Below, piece by piece: positions 47,849 through 58,866 of a stretch of 64,000 nt of DNA. The stretch spans positions 57,871,657-57,935,656 of the forward strand of contig OZ038517.1 of NCBI GenBank assembly GCA_964036315.1, in the 5' to 3' direction. Within the stretch, counting starts at the first letter, position 1, and each line of letters opens with the position of its first letter. A program made the translations under genes and the position numbers. This stretch comes from Acanthosepion esculentum. Lineage: Eukaryota; Mollusca; Cephalopoda; Sepiida; Sepiidae. Under the pieces are notes generated by a model that had not been told where the DNA came from, ran no database searches, and was given only the letters and a program-made list of their open reading frames with translations.

Positions 47849-48669
47849 CAAACTTTTTCCTTCTTCAACAGTTCGTTTAGGGGTGCGCGTAATTTGTGCA
47901 TCGTAGGAATAAATTCTTGATAATAATTTACTAAGCCGAAGAAGCTTTGTAACTCGGCTAAAATTTTGGAGCCAGCATTTTTTTTTATTGCTGTGGCTCT
48001 TTGTGGGTCTGATCTTCTTCCTTCTTCGTCAATAATATGGCCCAGATATTTTATCTCCTTCATAAAGAAGTCACATTTATTTTCCTTTACCTTAAAACCG
48101 TAGTTTTGTATCTGCCTGAAAACCTCTTGAACGTATTCAATATTTTTGCTATTTATCAGGATGTCATCAAGGTATGCGATCGTGAAATCCAGTCCGCCTA
48201 TCATAGTGTCCATTATTTGCTGAAATATCACCGGCGCAACCTTGATCTCGAATTGTAATCTCTGGAACTTATATAACCCTTTATGTGTGTTTATGCACAA
48301 CAACCTCGAGCTTTCCTCATCTACTGGTACTTGTAGGTATGCTTCGCTCAAGTTTATCTTTGAGAAAAAGTTTCCTCCGTTCAACTTCGTGAAAACTTCT
48401 TCTGGACTAGGGAGAGAATAGTGATAATCCTTAATTGCTGCATTTAATCCCGTCGAGAAATCAGCGCATACTCGTATCTCACACGATTTCTTTTTCACGT
48501 AAACCGTAGGTGCAGCCCATTGACTATATTCCACCTTTGTCAATATACCAGTTTTCACGAGTCTATCCAACTCTTCGTCTATTTTTTCGAATGATGTGAA
48601 AGGTACATTTCTTTTTTTCTTGGAAATGGGTTGTACATTTTCTTTTAGTTCGATTTTGGTCGCCATCAT
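47848..48669 (-). pseudogene. pol: Reverse transcriptase of gypsy copy 4
   Basis: 273 open codons: KKKRNVPFTSFEKIDEELDR, SQWAAPTVYVKKKS, DFSTGLNAAIKDYHYSLPSP, motif A KINLSEAYLQVPV (the catalytic Asp of this block, KIDLSDAY in copy 1, is Asn here), FEIKVAPVIFQ, and intact YLDDILI near 48160. The end matches the NYYQEFIPTMHKLRAPLNEL connection. The Asp-to-Asn change alone would disable the enzyme. Confidence 0.85.
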
Positions 48670-48721
48670 TTTACACCTCCCGAGGCCGGCTGAAAATACG
48701 TCGGGGAAACTCTCCTTTAAT

Positions 48722-49080
48722 TATGCTTCTCATATCTATAGTATCTACTTCATGGAGACCATTACATATAACAAGCTAAATGAATCATACACAGACACAA
48801 AATCCTTCGGAAAGGCGTTTTATATTAATGAGGCTTCTTATACCAATACTATCTACTTAATGGAGACCATTGCTTAATACAAAACTAAATAAATCATACA
48901 CGAACACAAAATCATACGGAAAGGCGTTTAATATTGATGAGGCTTCTTATGCCAATAGTATCTACTTCATGGGGACCATTACTTAAAACAAAACTAAATA
49001 CATCCTACTCGAACACAAAATCATTCGGAAAGGCATTGAATATTGCCCATAGTATGTTCTTCGTGGATACCTTTATTTAA
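48722..49080. repeat. Satellite array B, right part
   Basis: About three more units of the ~109-bp repeat resume beyond the gypsy at GCTTCTCATATCTATAGTAT and decay by 49080. The first resumed unit most resembles the one at about 45725. Confidence 0.9.
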
Positions 49081-50536
49081 GTAATAATTATTATCCATTT
49101 AATACATAAAAAATTGAATTAAAATCCTTTCATTTCTGGTCATGTATATGTTGGTGCTTTAAGTTATTTAAAAACGTTTCTGAATGAATTTATGTTTCTG
49201 TTTTCTGAGATAAAATTCATTCCGTTATCAATTCTGCGGCTTTCAATGCGATGCAATCAGTTGTCGCAGTTGTGGAGTAAATTGCTTCATATAATGAATG
49301 AAAATTCAAGTGAATCAGTTTTTCTCCGCAGTATTTTTTCTTTTATATGAAAGATACCTTTAAATGTATTCTATAAAAATTATATTATCTTTGTTACGAT
49401 AAATAAAACAACAAAGTAATCTATCATTATCAAAATATATAGAAAATGCTATAGTTGTTAATGGGTCAGAAAAATGAATAACAAATAACCTTACATTAAT
49501 TTTGAAACATTTCCAATAGACGTTTATTGATATCGACTTTGTTTATATGTCACTTTTTTGTTTATAACTATATGTGTGAGCTTCTATATATTTGATCGTA
49601 CCGAAAAGAAATTTGTAATCCATGCCTTTCCGCAGAAATCTAACATGAAATGATATTAGAAAAGAACACTTCCAGATCCATCTCTAGTATCCCATCTACT
49701 TGCCTGTTCTCCTTAAATAGTGAAATAACGGAAAAGGAAAGTGAAGTATATTTCTTTTGCAGAATGAATCGATAAATAAAATCATTTTCAGTCCTTAGAT
49801 AAAAACAAACGAAAAATTATTTCCGGTGAAAAAAGGAAATTATTGTGAGCAAGAACATGTTGACATGATTGGAAAGTAATATCACTGTATCTGTCGTCAA
49901 AAGCTGATAAACATATGCTAGTTCCAGAAAGCAATTTCATTCTCCCAGTCACGTAGAAATAAAGTTAATGAATAGGAATAAAATATACTTTTGTAATCAG
50001 ACGCGAATAGGTTTTGAGATATTTGTACTTTAAAAGGAAATCTCTTATGCACGATTTTCCGCATTGTACTTCGGAACAATATCTTCAACGGTTAAAATTG
50101 TGTTAATGATGACTTTTCTCATTTAAATTTGATTTATATAGAAATGTAATGTGTTTATTTTTTGTGTCTCCAATTCTCAATAACAAAGCGAATATATAAA
50201 TTCACTTTCACATATTCAGGTTTTATTCCAATTCTAATCATCGCTTTTTAAAACAAACATTGCCGAAAGGTAAAGTTAGTTAAGAAAAACCTTGCTTTTG
50301 ACACTCCGTTTTATTGTAGGCACGTTTCTCCATGTTTTTCCAAATTAATTTTCTAATGGAGAAATAAATTTAACTTCTTTCCACGTTATAAGCAGTATGT
50401 CAAGACGTGCTTTATTTATTCAATGTTTAAAAAGCTGGAAAGAAATAGGGACACTTTCTCTTGCTTAAGGATCTAATCTAATCATACAATCTATTAGAAT
50501 TCATTTCGTAATTGAATTTTCACAATAAAATTAGTA
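49081..50536. other. No feature recognised
   Basis: AT-rich spacer without motif-bearing frames. Confidence 0.5.
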
Positions 50537-50616
50537 TTAGGTTGGTACAAAAATAATGTCGTTTTCTCACATGAAGTTGAACGTCAAAAAATGACATTAT
50601 TTTTGCACCAACCTAA
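50537..50616. mobile_element. 80-bp mariner-type MITE
   Basis: Starts TTAGGTTGGTACAAAAATAA and ends with the inverse TTATTTTTGCACCAACCTAA. TA dinucleotides on both sides (50535-50536, 50617-50618) are the target duplication. The arms pair over most of their length, with a short centre. No coding capacity; it would move with a mariner transposase in trans. The terminus closely resembles that of cecropia-type mariners such as Hsmar1 and its MITE MADE1. Confidence 0.9.
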
Positions 50617-51240
50617 TATTAACTAGCAAATGTAGATAAAATGTTCAGGATATGTTTATGATAAATATACAATATGAATACATGTTTTCAATAGAAATAT
50701 ATACAATATAATAAAAAGAATTTTCGAAACTCATTCTTGTGCTGCATGCCTTCGAAAAATGGTTTCATGTAAGTCGATATCTATAACAGGTCTGGTAGCG
50801 ATCCGACTGAGGCCTACGATTGGGTCGGGCATGTAGAGACCTAAGCAACTACAAAATAACAATTACAGGGAATATGTTTGGGAAGTTGATAAAAAATTTC
50901 AAATAATTAATTAGTAGCTATGCATATTATTAGGAAGCATTTGAGAACTATTAAAGATTGTTGTATTTCCATAAATGCAAATGTACAAAGAACAAAACAA
51001 AACTTCGTTACAACAAAAATGCACAAAATAATCACTTTATTCACTTCATAGGAACGTTTCTCATGATATTGCAGAAATAATGAATCAGATTATGCTAATT
51101 GATTAAAAACATAGAAAATATAATTTCAAAAGACATTTTACAAAATTATTTTTTAATCATTTTACTTCAAGCTAGACTATAAATCCACTAAGACACAAAG
51201 GGCTACTCATAGTGAAAATTGAGACTTAATGAAATTAAGG
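50617..51240. other. No feature recognised
   Basis: AT-rich spacer. Confidence 0.5.
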
Positions 51241-52330
51241 AGCGAGGGCAATAAAAGAACATGGTTCAAGGGAACAGGTGATGATCAACATTGCATTTAC
51301 ATTTTTGAAGATCGAAGATGATTTGAAACAAGAAGGAAGAAGCAAAAGGTGCGAAACTGCTAACATAGACCTGACGGTTACATCCAATCATTTCAGCTGT
51401 AAAAAGATGTGACTTAATCGCCAGTCTAGTACTGTGCTTAAATTCGTAAACTCGAGGTACCAAAGAGAATGATTACCATGGAAATATTTATAGAAAAGAT
51501 AGAGGGTAACTTCATCACGGCAGTGAGAAAGTGGCTGAAGCTAAAAAGGACCGATAATATTGTAGATTCATTGGATTTTGTCAAGAATCATAAGATATAT
51601 ATAAGCACCAAACCAGATGTGTTAGCAATATTCAATGCATGAATGGTCGACTATAAAGGTTTCATGTAAGTTTTTGGCGAGAAAAATTGTCCAGAACAAG
51701 AGAGTGAAACAACTTTTTAGAAGCAGATTTATCAGTTGATTCAATACAATCGTTTCACTTTATATCTTTAGCCCGAGAAGGTTCAATAAGCCACTAGTCT
51801 GATTTTGTTTTGGGGCTTTAAAATTAATAAGCCATTTCTTGTCTCAGTTAGCTGCCTGTTTGGCCTTATCGAACCAACCAGACTTATCATAAATAGTTGT
51901 GTCATCAGCATAGTTACAGAATCGAGAACTGAAGATATCGGAACTGTCATTAATGAAAACTACAAACAAAGTAGGCCTAAGAGCATTGAGGGGTACCTGC
52001 ATCAGTGAAAAATATCTAAAAGAGCGGCAGTTCAAGATATCTTTCATTTCGTGAATTCATAAAAATTGAATCAAATCAAAAATTCGGTTAGAAATACCAT
52101 AACCCTTCAACTTATGAAGAAGACCAGTATGCGAAACCCTAACAAATGCCACTGAAATATCTAATGCAGCATCCCGAGCTTCGTCATTATTATCTAAAAA
52201 TTGACAGACTCTTTCAGCAATAACCATTAATACATCAGTGGCTGACATAGAGAAGCAAAAACCGTATTGTTTGCTGAATAAAAGATCCTGCAAAGTGAGA
52301 TGCTTAACTAATTCGGAGTGGATTAAATCT
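51241..52330 (-). pseudogene. CR1/Jockey-like LINE reverse-transcriptase fragment
   Basis: Minus strand, in three main frames. At 52293-52057: LLFSKQYGFCFSMSATDVLM, then ALDISVAFVRVSHTGLLHKL and YGISNRIFDLI (motifs 1 and A; the AFD aspartate is V). At 52047-51844: LFVVFINDSSDI and NYADDTTIYDKSGWFDKAK with YADD intact. At 51463-51266: RVYEFKHSTRLAIKSHLF, a C-terminal stretch. The middle, around 51480-51800, is stop-filled but colinear. Both ends are truncated. This is the clearest non-LTR polymerase in the window, though inactive. Confidence 0.75.
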
Positions 52331-52596
52331 TATCAAAAATGCAGTTATGATATTTGTACTGAGCTTTGGAGTTTAAAATAGTTCAACTATACAGAAATGT
52401 ATTGTTTCTTTCGATTATATTTCAGCAATATATTTTTAAAAAACAGTGGTAAAATAATAAATTTAATAATAATTAATAATTTTCACTGTACATCCCTGTG
52501 AAAAAGGATAAATTTATCGTTTCTGAAATTAAAATTCGAATTGTAATCTATCAGTTTAATCCATACATATGAAGGAATGCCAAAAGGTCTCATACA

Positions 52597-52599
<3 letters not shown>
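52331..52599. other. No feature recognised
   Basis: AT-rich spacer between LINE and microsatellite. Confidence 0.5.

Positions 52600-52675
<76 letters not shown>
52600..52675. repeat. (TA)n microsatellite
   Basis: About 76 bp of TA repeats; the 117-codon frame over it is simple-sequence translation. Confidence 0.95.
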
Positions 52676-52677
<2 letters not shown>

Positions 52678-52805
52678 AAAGAACAGTAAGATATATAATC
52701 CGGTGTTCTTATTGATATTTTTATTTTTATATTTACAAAACAGTGCTCAATGTAAATTTACAGAGCATAAATATTATAAATTAACTGATTTAAAATATGT
52801 TTTTT

Positions 52806-53238
52806 CGCTACACTGTAATAACCATGTTTCAAAAATGGAACCTAAAAACTTCAAATTTAATTTTGTAATTAAATTAAATGCATTAGTTCCATTTCATCTT
52901 CAAGCGAATATTGAAATAATTTATTTTTAAATTTACTAAGTTTTAAAGGCACACATAAATTCATAATTCCCTGTTTCCAAGGATACAGAGAAATCCAATC
53001 ATTCAGACAAGGGGCGGTAGCGTGTTCATTTTTATTAAGTATTGTAGTATCAATTAAGAGTTACGTTCGAAAAAGAGGTTAAGTTTAGGGAAGGTAGGGG
53101 TGTATTTTTCAATGAATTCTGACATCAGTTATATGCATGTCGTCTGTTTTTTTATTAACGGCAAAAGGTCTTTCGGCATTTTTCCTACTTGTATATTTAA
53201 AGATTTTTTTAGTGGATGTTTAGGTTAGAATACGTTTT
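52806..53238. repeat. Unclassified dispersed repeat, copy 2
   Basis: Partner of 16076-16540 in the same orientation. Diagnostic blocks are CATCTTCAAGCGAATATTG, AAGGGGCGGTAG and the final GAATACGTTT. No hammerhead fold precedes this copy. Confidence 0.7.
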
Positions 53239-53399
53239 ATTTAACTACAATTTTTAAAATATTTCACTCTTAATTACTAATAAACTATATTTCTTTTTAA
53301 AACAAGTAAATGTAATAGAATTACTTGAATTATATAAAATTATTTTTTCATATCAAATATAAGTATGTGTATTACCAGCTCGCATTTTTAATTTTATTT

Positions 53400-53745
53400 T
53401 TAAATATTATTTAGGGAAAATTTTTGACAATGACGGCAAAAAATAGCTATTTCATTTCTCTGATTCAGTAAATTTTTATTTTTTATAAACTTAGTAATAT
53501 ATAGTTTCTCATATATGCACAAAGGACATGGGTCATTTAATGACCTCCATATTCTTGCTTTTCTTATTAATTTCCATTTTACTCTACGTGTTTTATTGGA
53601 TTCTTTTAAGTGCCAGAAGTACCTTGAGAGAGATGTCTGATTTCTGTATTTATTTATCCTAAATGAACTTTGATGTTGATTGTACCGTTTTTTGAACTCA
53701 TGGCCTGTGCAACCTATATAGATTTTTATGTTTTCGGGATTCTCA
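53400..53745 (-). pseudogene. GIY-YIG endonuclease domain of a Penelope-like element
   Basis: About 110 codons in good frame on the minus strand: NIKIYIGCTGHEFKKRYNQH opens with the YIG strand, then SSFRINKYRNQTSLSRYFWH (with the conserved Arg-rich helix and S-x-L-S-x-Y/H-x-W pattern) and KWKLIRKARIW. It ends with a FCRHC stretch and a stop at about 53400. In Penelope-like elements this domain nicks the target to prime cDNA synthesis. The domain itself looks better preserved than the polymerase part upstream. Confidence 0.75.
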
Positions 53746-54930
53746 ATAGAAGATATTGGTATACTAATGATTCTGTGCTACATTTATTTTGTAGAGGACA
53801 ATTATGAGGGTTTCTACAGTTACATAATTTTTGTTTATCTTCATCTGTTTTTATTTTTCTATTGTCTAAAATCTTTTGATTTTGGTCTACGTGTTTATTT
53901 AATATATTGACATTATGTTTCTTAATAATTTTTTCTAAGTTTTCAGTACAGCTGTATCTTAATTTTAGTGTATTTTTTATTGAAAATAGTACTTAGTTTA
54001 CTTTCTTTAGGAAAGTGCTTGACTATTAATGCGAGGAATTTTTGTCCTAATTTTTTCTTTACCATTTGGTTGTATGGTGGTGTATACCAAATTATTTTTT
54101 TACATCTATTTTTTCTATGCTTTCTATTTTAATTTTTTTATATAAGTTAGTTTTTGTTTTTTTTAGCCACTATCTTTTAGAGCATCATTATAGAAATTAA
54201 TATGTTCATCGAAAATCTTCTCATTTGCTGAATTTGTATTTATTCTTTTTCGGATAGATAAAGGTACATGCTTAATTATAGATGGGGGATGATTTGATTT
54301 AGGGTGTATATATAAAGGATTGGTATTGGGTTTTTTATATGGTGTGTATATATATTATAGATGGGGGATGATTTGATTTTGGGTGTATATATAAAGGATT
54401 GGTATTGGGTTTTTTATAAAGTGTGTATATATATTATAGATGGGGGATGATTTGATTTAGGGTGTATATATAAAGGATTGGTATTGGGTTTTTTATAAGG
54501 TGTGTACATATATTATAGATGGGCGATGATTTGATTTAGGGTGTATATATAAAGGATTGGTGTTGGGTTTTTAATAAGGTGTGTATATATATTATAGATG
54601 GGGATGATTTGATTTAGGGTGTATATATAAAGGATTGGTATTGGGTTTTTTATAAGGTGTGTATATATTTTTCCTTAAATCTAATGTTATATCAAGGAAG
54701 TTAACTTTTTTTAATTTAGTGCTTACTGTAATTTTTAAGTTCATGCTTTTAAATACTTTATATAATATCTTTCTAATTTTATTGATTTTAAAGTTAGTAG
54801 AGTATATATATATATGCGTCAAAGGTTGTGGGCTAGGCACCTGGTATAGAGTAGAACCTCCTCTAACCCAGTGTATCGATTCTACAACTGTTCTAACAAT
54901 TCTTGTAGAAATGTTTCGATAGTTGTCCAC
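53746..54930 (-). pseudogene. Penelope-like element: end of reverse transcriptase and linker
   Basis: From 54800 downward the minus strand reads MNLKITVSTKLKKVNFLDIT, then YTPYKKPNTNPLYIHPKSNH, a hallmark of Penelope-like polymerases (NFLDVTF ... YRPYRKPN ... YIHxxSNHP). Beyond an internal tandem expansion, the expected PLSIRKRINTNSANEKIF segment follows near 54260-54200. Around 53830-53775 NCRNPHNCPLQNKC is the Cys-rich linker typical before the GIY-YIG domain. Many stops in between. 5' half of the polymerase missing. Confidence 0.75.
54274..54670. repeat. 79-bp tandem array inside the Penelope-like polymerase
   Basis: Five copies at exactly 79-bp spacing (the GATGGGGGATGATTTGATTT block starts at 54281, 54360, 54439, 54518 and, one G shorter, 54597). 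Each copy corresponds to 26 codons plus one base of the PYKKPNTNPLYIHPKSNHP coding segment, so the expansion breaks the frame. Confidence 0.95.
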
Positions 54931-55779
54931 AGTAATTCGTAAGTATAGGATCTTGCGTGTGAACAGACCCTCACATACCGTAACTGCTCAATTTGTCTCA
55001 TGTCACGCAAACGCAATGGTCACACTATTCGACGAAAGTCTCAAGAATTATCCAGCCAATTTTAAGGAAGAAATTCTGATGAAGCTAAATCAATAGAAAA
55101 AATGTCAAATTGATAAAGGTTTTCATACTCCCCACCACACATATCTCACTAACAATGTATTACTGTTATTATTTATATTGTACTTGTGAACAAGATATGT
55201 TTGGTTATATTTATGAAGAAATTATCCAAAAGTTCTTATCAGGAACACACATACCATTTGCCATAACAAAATCAAAATGAAATGGCTAATGGATCAGTTA
55301 AAAGTGCTCAGAACTGACAATCATTTGGCCAATTTCGATTACCTTAAAATTGGACAAATTATATGACCATTAAAACACTATCAAATACAATACAATACTT
55401 AATACAATATTTTGTCAGTCAGTTATTTTAAAAGAAAAATATATTATCGGGGGATTGCTGACACATCTTTCCTCCAAAATGTTTCTTGATACGTAAAAAA
55501 TATGTATTGTTATCCTATATATAAGAAGAAAAATAATAAAAAATACACAAAAGTTGAATAAAAGGCAACTGTCAGTTTCCCGCTGGGTGATATTCACTAT
55601 AAGACGTTAACCGTGAACGATTGCGCTTTTAGCCTTCTTTCGTGTCTAATTCGTTTTAACTCATAGTAGCTCTGTCTTTTTTCATTAGCGCTGTTTTGGC
55701 ACCAACACAACATGATAGCAACTTCCTTGTTAACAAATATAACTCTGTTACATTGTTATTATTAAAAGTAGTGTCGTCG

Positions 55780-55782
<3 letters not shown>
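54931..55782. other. No feature recognised
   Basis: AT-rich spacer. Confidence 0.45.

Positions 55783-55855
<73 letters not shown>
55783..55855. repeat. (TA)n microsatellite
   Basis: About 73 bp of TA repeats. Confidence 0.95.
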
Positions 55856-55858
<3 letters not shown>

Positions 55859-57063
55859 TAAATATATATATTATCCATCACCGCTAGCTCAACTCGGAGT
55901 TTCATGCACAACGCAATTTTTTAGGTGCTGAGTATGGACTGACCGTTACTTAATTTGAATTTTAATATATCTGGTTATCCCAACGCCGGCGCAAGCTATA
56001 TATTATGCTAGGATTACAGTTTTTTTAATTTAAAATAAATTATATTTAGTAATTAAAATAAGTAGGATTTTTATATATATGCAAGAAAAATAAATTTAAA
56101 ATTTTTTTTAAATTTATTATTTTTGAGTTGCGAATATTCATTTTTTTAAAGTTTTCCGATTAAAGGGATATCACTTGTTTTTATTTATATTTATTTAAAA
56201 ATAAACATTTATTTATATTCAAAATAAATGCTAATTTACATTAAACTAAACCGTAATTTATATTAAAAGTTAATCTGGATCAACCTATTTAAGGAGATAT
56301 TTATTTTTAGGTCTACATGTAACCATCAATTTATTTCTTTTGTTTAATAAGCTCGTATTATTTAAGTGTTTTAAGATAAACAGTTATTTTTATCAGGACA
56401 TATTTATTTCCTTTTCCGTTATAAGCTTTCGGTCTTGCTATAATATTCCAGTTAATAGAAGGGGAACTACCATTATTTTTTAATTGCCAGGAATATCTAG
56501 AGCGGGGGTTGCTGTTTCTGTATTTTATATTACCTAAAGTCATTCGATGATGGTAAAAATTTCCAAGGAAATAGCTCTGTTATATTACATATATATTACT
56601 TTTATTAAGAATCGCTACACAATATCTTTAATGTTTCAGCACACAAAATATGCTTCCTGGGGCGATAGTAAATAACTGGTGGGTTGAAAATTATTTTTAA
56701 ATTTCAAAAGCAGATAATAACAAAACAAAATTAAAATGAGGCTTGTGGGTTTATCCTGATTAATCAATTTGGTATCAGACCCACGCTAAAAAAAGTCAAT
56801 TTTGATCATGGCAAAATGTGGTTCGGAATATAATCCTAGACAAGTCATGAGTGGCAGACAAGAAATTAATACAAACTATGGTGTCAACCATGTATCATAA
56901 TTATGAAACAAATGTAACTTGCTAAGGGAGAGGTAGGATGACAGTCAAACGTATAGCTAATTCTAAAATATAATAAATAATATTAAGCACTACACTGTAT
57001 AGAGCGTTTTTTTAATTAAATTAAATACTATATATAGTGGAATTATACTCCTTTTGTTCTTAT

Positions 57064-57065
<2 letters not shown>
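55856..57065. other. No feature recognised
   Basis: Very AT-rich, with A- and T-runs at 56000-56230. No motif. Confidence 0.5.

Positions 57066-57133
<68 letters not shown>
57066..57133. repeat. (TA)n microsatellite
   Basis: About 68 bp of TA repeats. Confidence 0.95.
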
Positions 57134-57134
<1 letters not shown>

Positions 57135-57647
57135 CATTTGTTATATACAACTGTATTTTTATCTGCCTTTCATGTGTACCTGAAATTTAACTTGAATATA
57201 GAATAACATGTTTTCTATGAGTTCATCAAACGTACCATATGTGTAAACTCCATAGTACGTTCATAATAAAAATGCATCTCTGTACATTGGGTTTTTAAGG
57301 AATACAAAGAAATTGGATTTGAAAATGGAATCTATTAAGAGAAATACATATTCTCATGATTGCCAATATTACTAGAGTTATTTTGCCTTTGGAGAAAGGA
57401 ACAATTGTTAATTTTCTATTTTCTCTATCCAAAAGATAATTACAAAGGTCAACATGATAACAGACCATGCCATACATGTCAAAGAATCATAATTTTGCCA
57501 TTTGTATGGCCGAATTTTACATGATTCATGCATATATTTGCATATGTAATTTCAAGTTACCTAGCGCCCGGCGATAGTAATACAGCTTGAACTGCAAAGG
57601 GAAAAAACTCCGCCAATCAAGCAAAAGATAGACCTTAGGCAAGGTTG
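57134..57647. other. No feature recognised
   Basis: AT-rich spacer before the compound microsatellite that hosts a Tc1 element. Confidence 0.5.
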
Positions 57648-57739
57648 GACACACACATACACACACGCGTGCGCGCGCACACACACACACACACATACAC
57701 ACACACACACATATATATGTATACATATATATATATATA
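57648..57739. repeat. (CA)n/(CG)n/(TA)n compound microsatellite
   Basis: CA repeats with a short GCGCGC core, then TATA repeats. Its last TA is the left target-site base pair of the Tc1 element. Confidence 0.9.
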
Positions 57740-58864
57740 CAGGGGTTGGACAAAATAATTGGAACAGGTGCAAATTTCACTCCTATATTTCAAAGACCTA
57801 TTATATTAAGAAACTTGACTAAAACTTCGTAATTGCAGGTTATATCTATTGTAAATACGTTTATTTATCTAATTTAATGTTTTTGTCTTATTTATTTTTA
57901 GAATTTAGTAAAATGTAAGCTAAATGCTTGACTTCTCTGAGTTCGAAAAAGGGCAAATTGTTGGAGCTCGCATGGCAGGAGCCTCGATCACTAAGTTTGC
58001 TGAACTGTTTTGATTTTTCAAGAGCTACCATATCAAGAACTATGACGCAATTCGAGAAACAGGGCAAAACCTCTAGCAACCGTAGCAATTTGAGCCAGAC
58101 AAAAAATCATTGTACCAATCATAGTCCAGTTTCTACTAAACTGCTCGTCATCCATAAGGCTGGATATCATGGAAGAGCTGCCGTAGGGAAACCTCTTCTC
58201 TTTACTCGCAATATTCAGAAGAGGTTGAAGTGGTGCAGACAAGTCCAGTTTTTCTCTTTTCCCAACTTCAGGGCGAGTTTATGTGTGGAGGCAGCTCAAA
58301 GAAGCTTACAACCCTGACTGCCTTCTTCTAACAGTGAAACATGGGGATGGATCAATGATATGGGCCACCATATCATGGAAATGTCTTGGTCCAATAGTTG
58401 CCCTGCATGGTAGAATCAACAGCAAAGGTTATCTGAACATTTTGGGAGATCATATTCATCTAATGGCCCATACTTTATTCTCCGGTGGTGACTGCATCTT
58501 CCAAGACGATAATGCTTCAATACATACGGCTCAAGTGGTTAAGAATTGGTATGAAGAGCATGAAAGTGAGCTAGAATACATGGAGTGGCTTCCCCAATCT
58601 TCAGATATCAATATTATTGAACATTTGTGGTGCATTTTGGAGCGACAAGTTAGGAGCCGCTATCCTCCACCGTCGTGTTTTAAAGAGCTGGAGCAGGCGT
58701 TAATGGAAGAATGGCTGAAAATTTCTCTGGATGAAGTCAGGAAGCTGTATGATTCCATTCCTAGATGTATTAAAGCTGTATGTGAGGCTAAAGGAGGACC
58801 AACTCCATATAAATAAATTTTCTTTGAATTTAACAAGTGTTTCAATTATTTTGTCCAACCCCTG
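57740..58864 (+). mobile_element. Tc1-like DNA transposon with both termini
   Basis: 1,125 bp bounded by CAGGGGTTGGACAAAATAAT at the left and the inverse ATTATTTTGTCCAACCCCTG at the right, with TA on both sides (57738-57739, 58865-58866). The inverted termini extend about 26 bp with one mismatch. Size and layout are standard for Tc1 elements. The transposase gene inside is frameshifted, so it can only move if helped. Confidence 0.9.
57924..58816 (+). pseudogene. Tc1-like transposase (frameshifted)
   Basis: Starts at ATG 57924 with MLDFSEFEKGQIVGARMAGA, the N-terminal helix-turn-helix. Near 58010 the frame shifts to DFSRATISRTMTQFEKQGKT. After a decayed and shortened middle, the catalytic domain appears from about 58240: DKSSFSLFPTSGRVYVWRQL with the first Asp. 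The last 177 codons are open (58283-58816): GSMIWATISWKCLGP, QDDNASIHTA with the second Asp, and WLPQSSDINIIEHLW with the catalytic Glu, ending GGPTPYK. At least two frameshifts disable it. All three acidic catalytic residues can still be recognised. Confidence 0.85.
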
Positions 58865-58866
58865 TA

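Larger units (their letters stand above)
45886..48721 (-). mobile_element. Ty3/gypsy retrotransposon, copy 4, permuted, inside satellite B
   Basis: On the minus strand the order is: end of protease linker, reverse transcriptase, RNase H, integrase, C-terminal tail, then an LTR end (CATAACA) followed at once by a TGGCGACGAGG primer-binding-type sequence and about 65 bp of leader, then satellite. Gag and protease are missing and no upstream LTR is present. A leader after pol is what a circularly permuted or head-to-tail copy would give. Satellite resumes at 48722 in a different phase, without a visible target duplication. Related to, but clearly diverged from, copies 1 and 2. Confidence 0.8.

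Noticed and set aside
39836..49080. CRISPR-like array
   Set aside because: The units are head-to-tail satellites without separate unique spacers, in a eukaryotic genome.
52577..52930. 117-codon open frame starting in a TA array
   Set aside because: Half is TA-repeat translation and the rest shows no motif.
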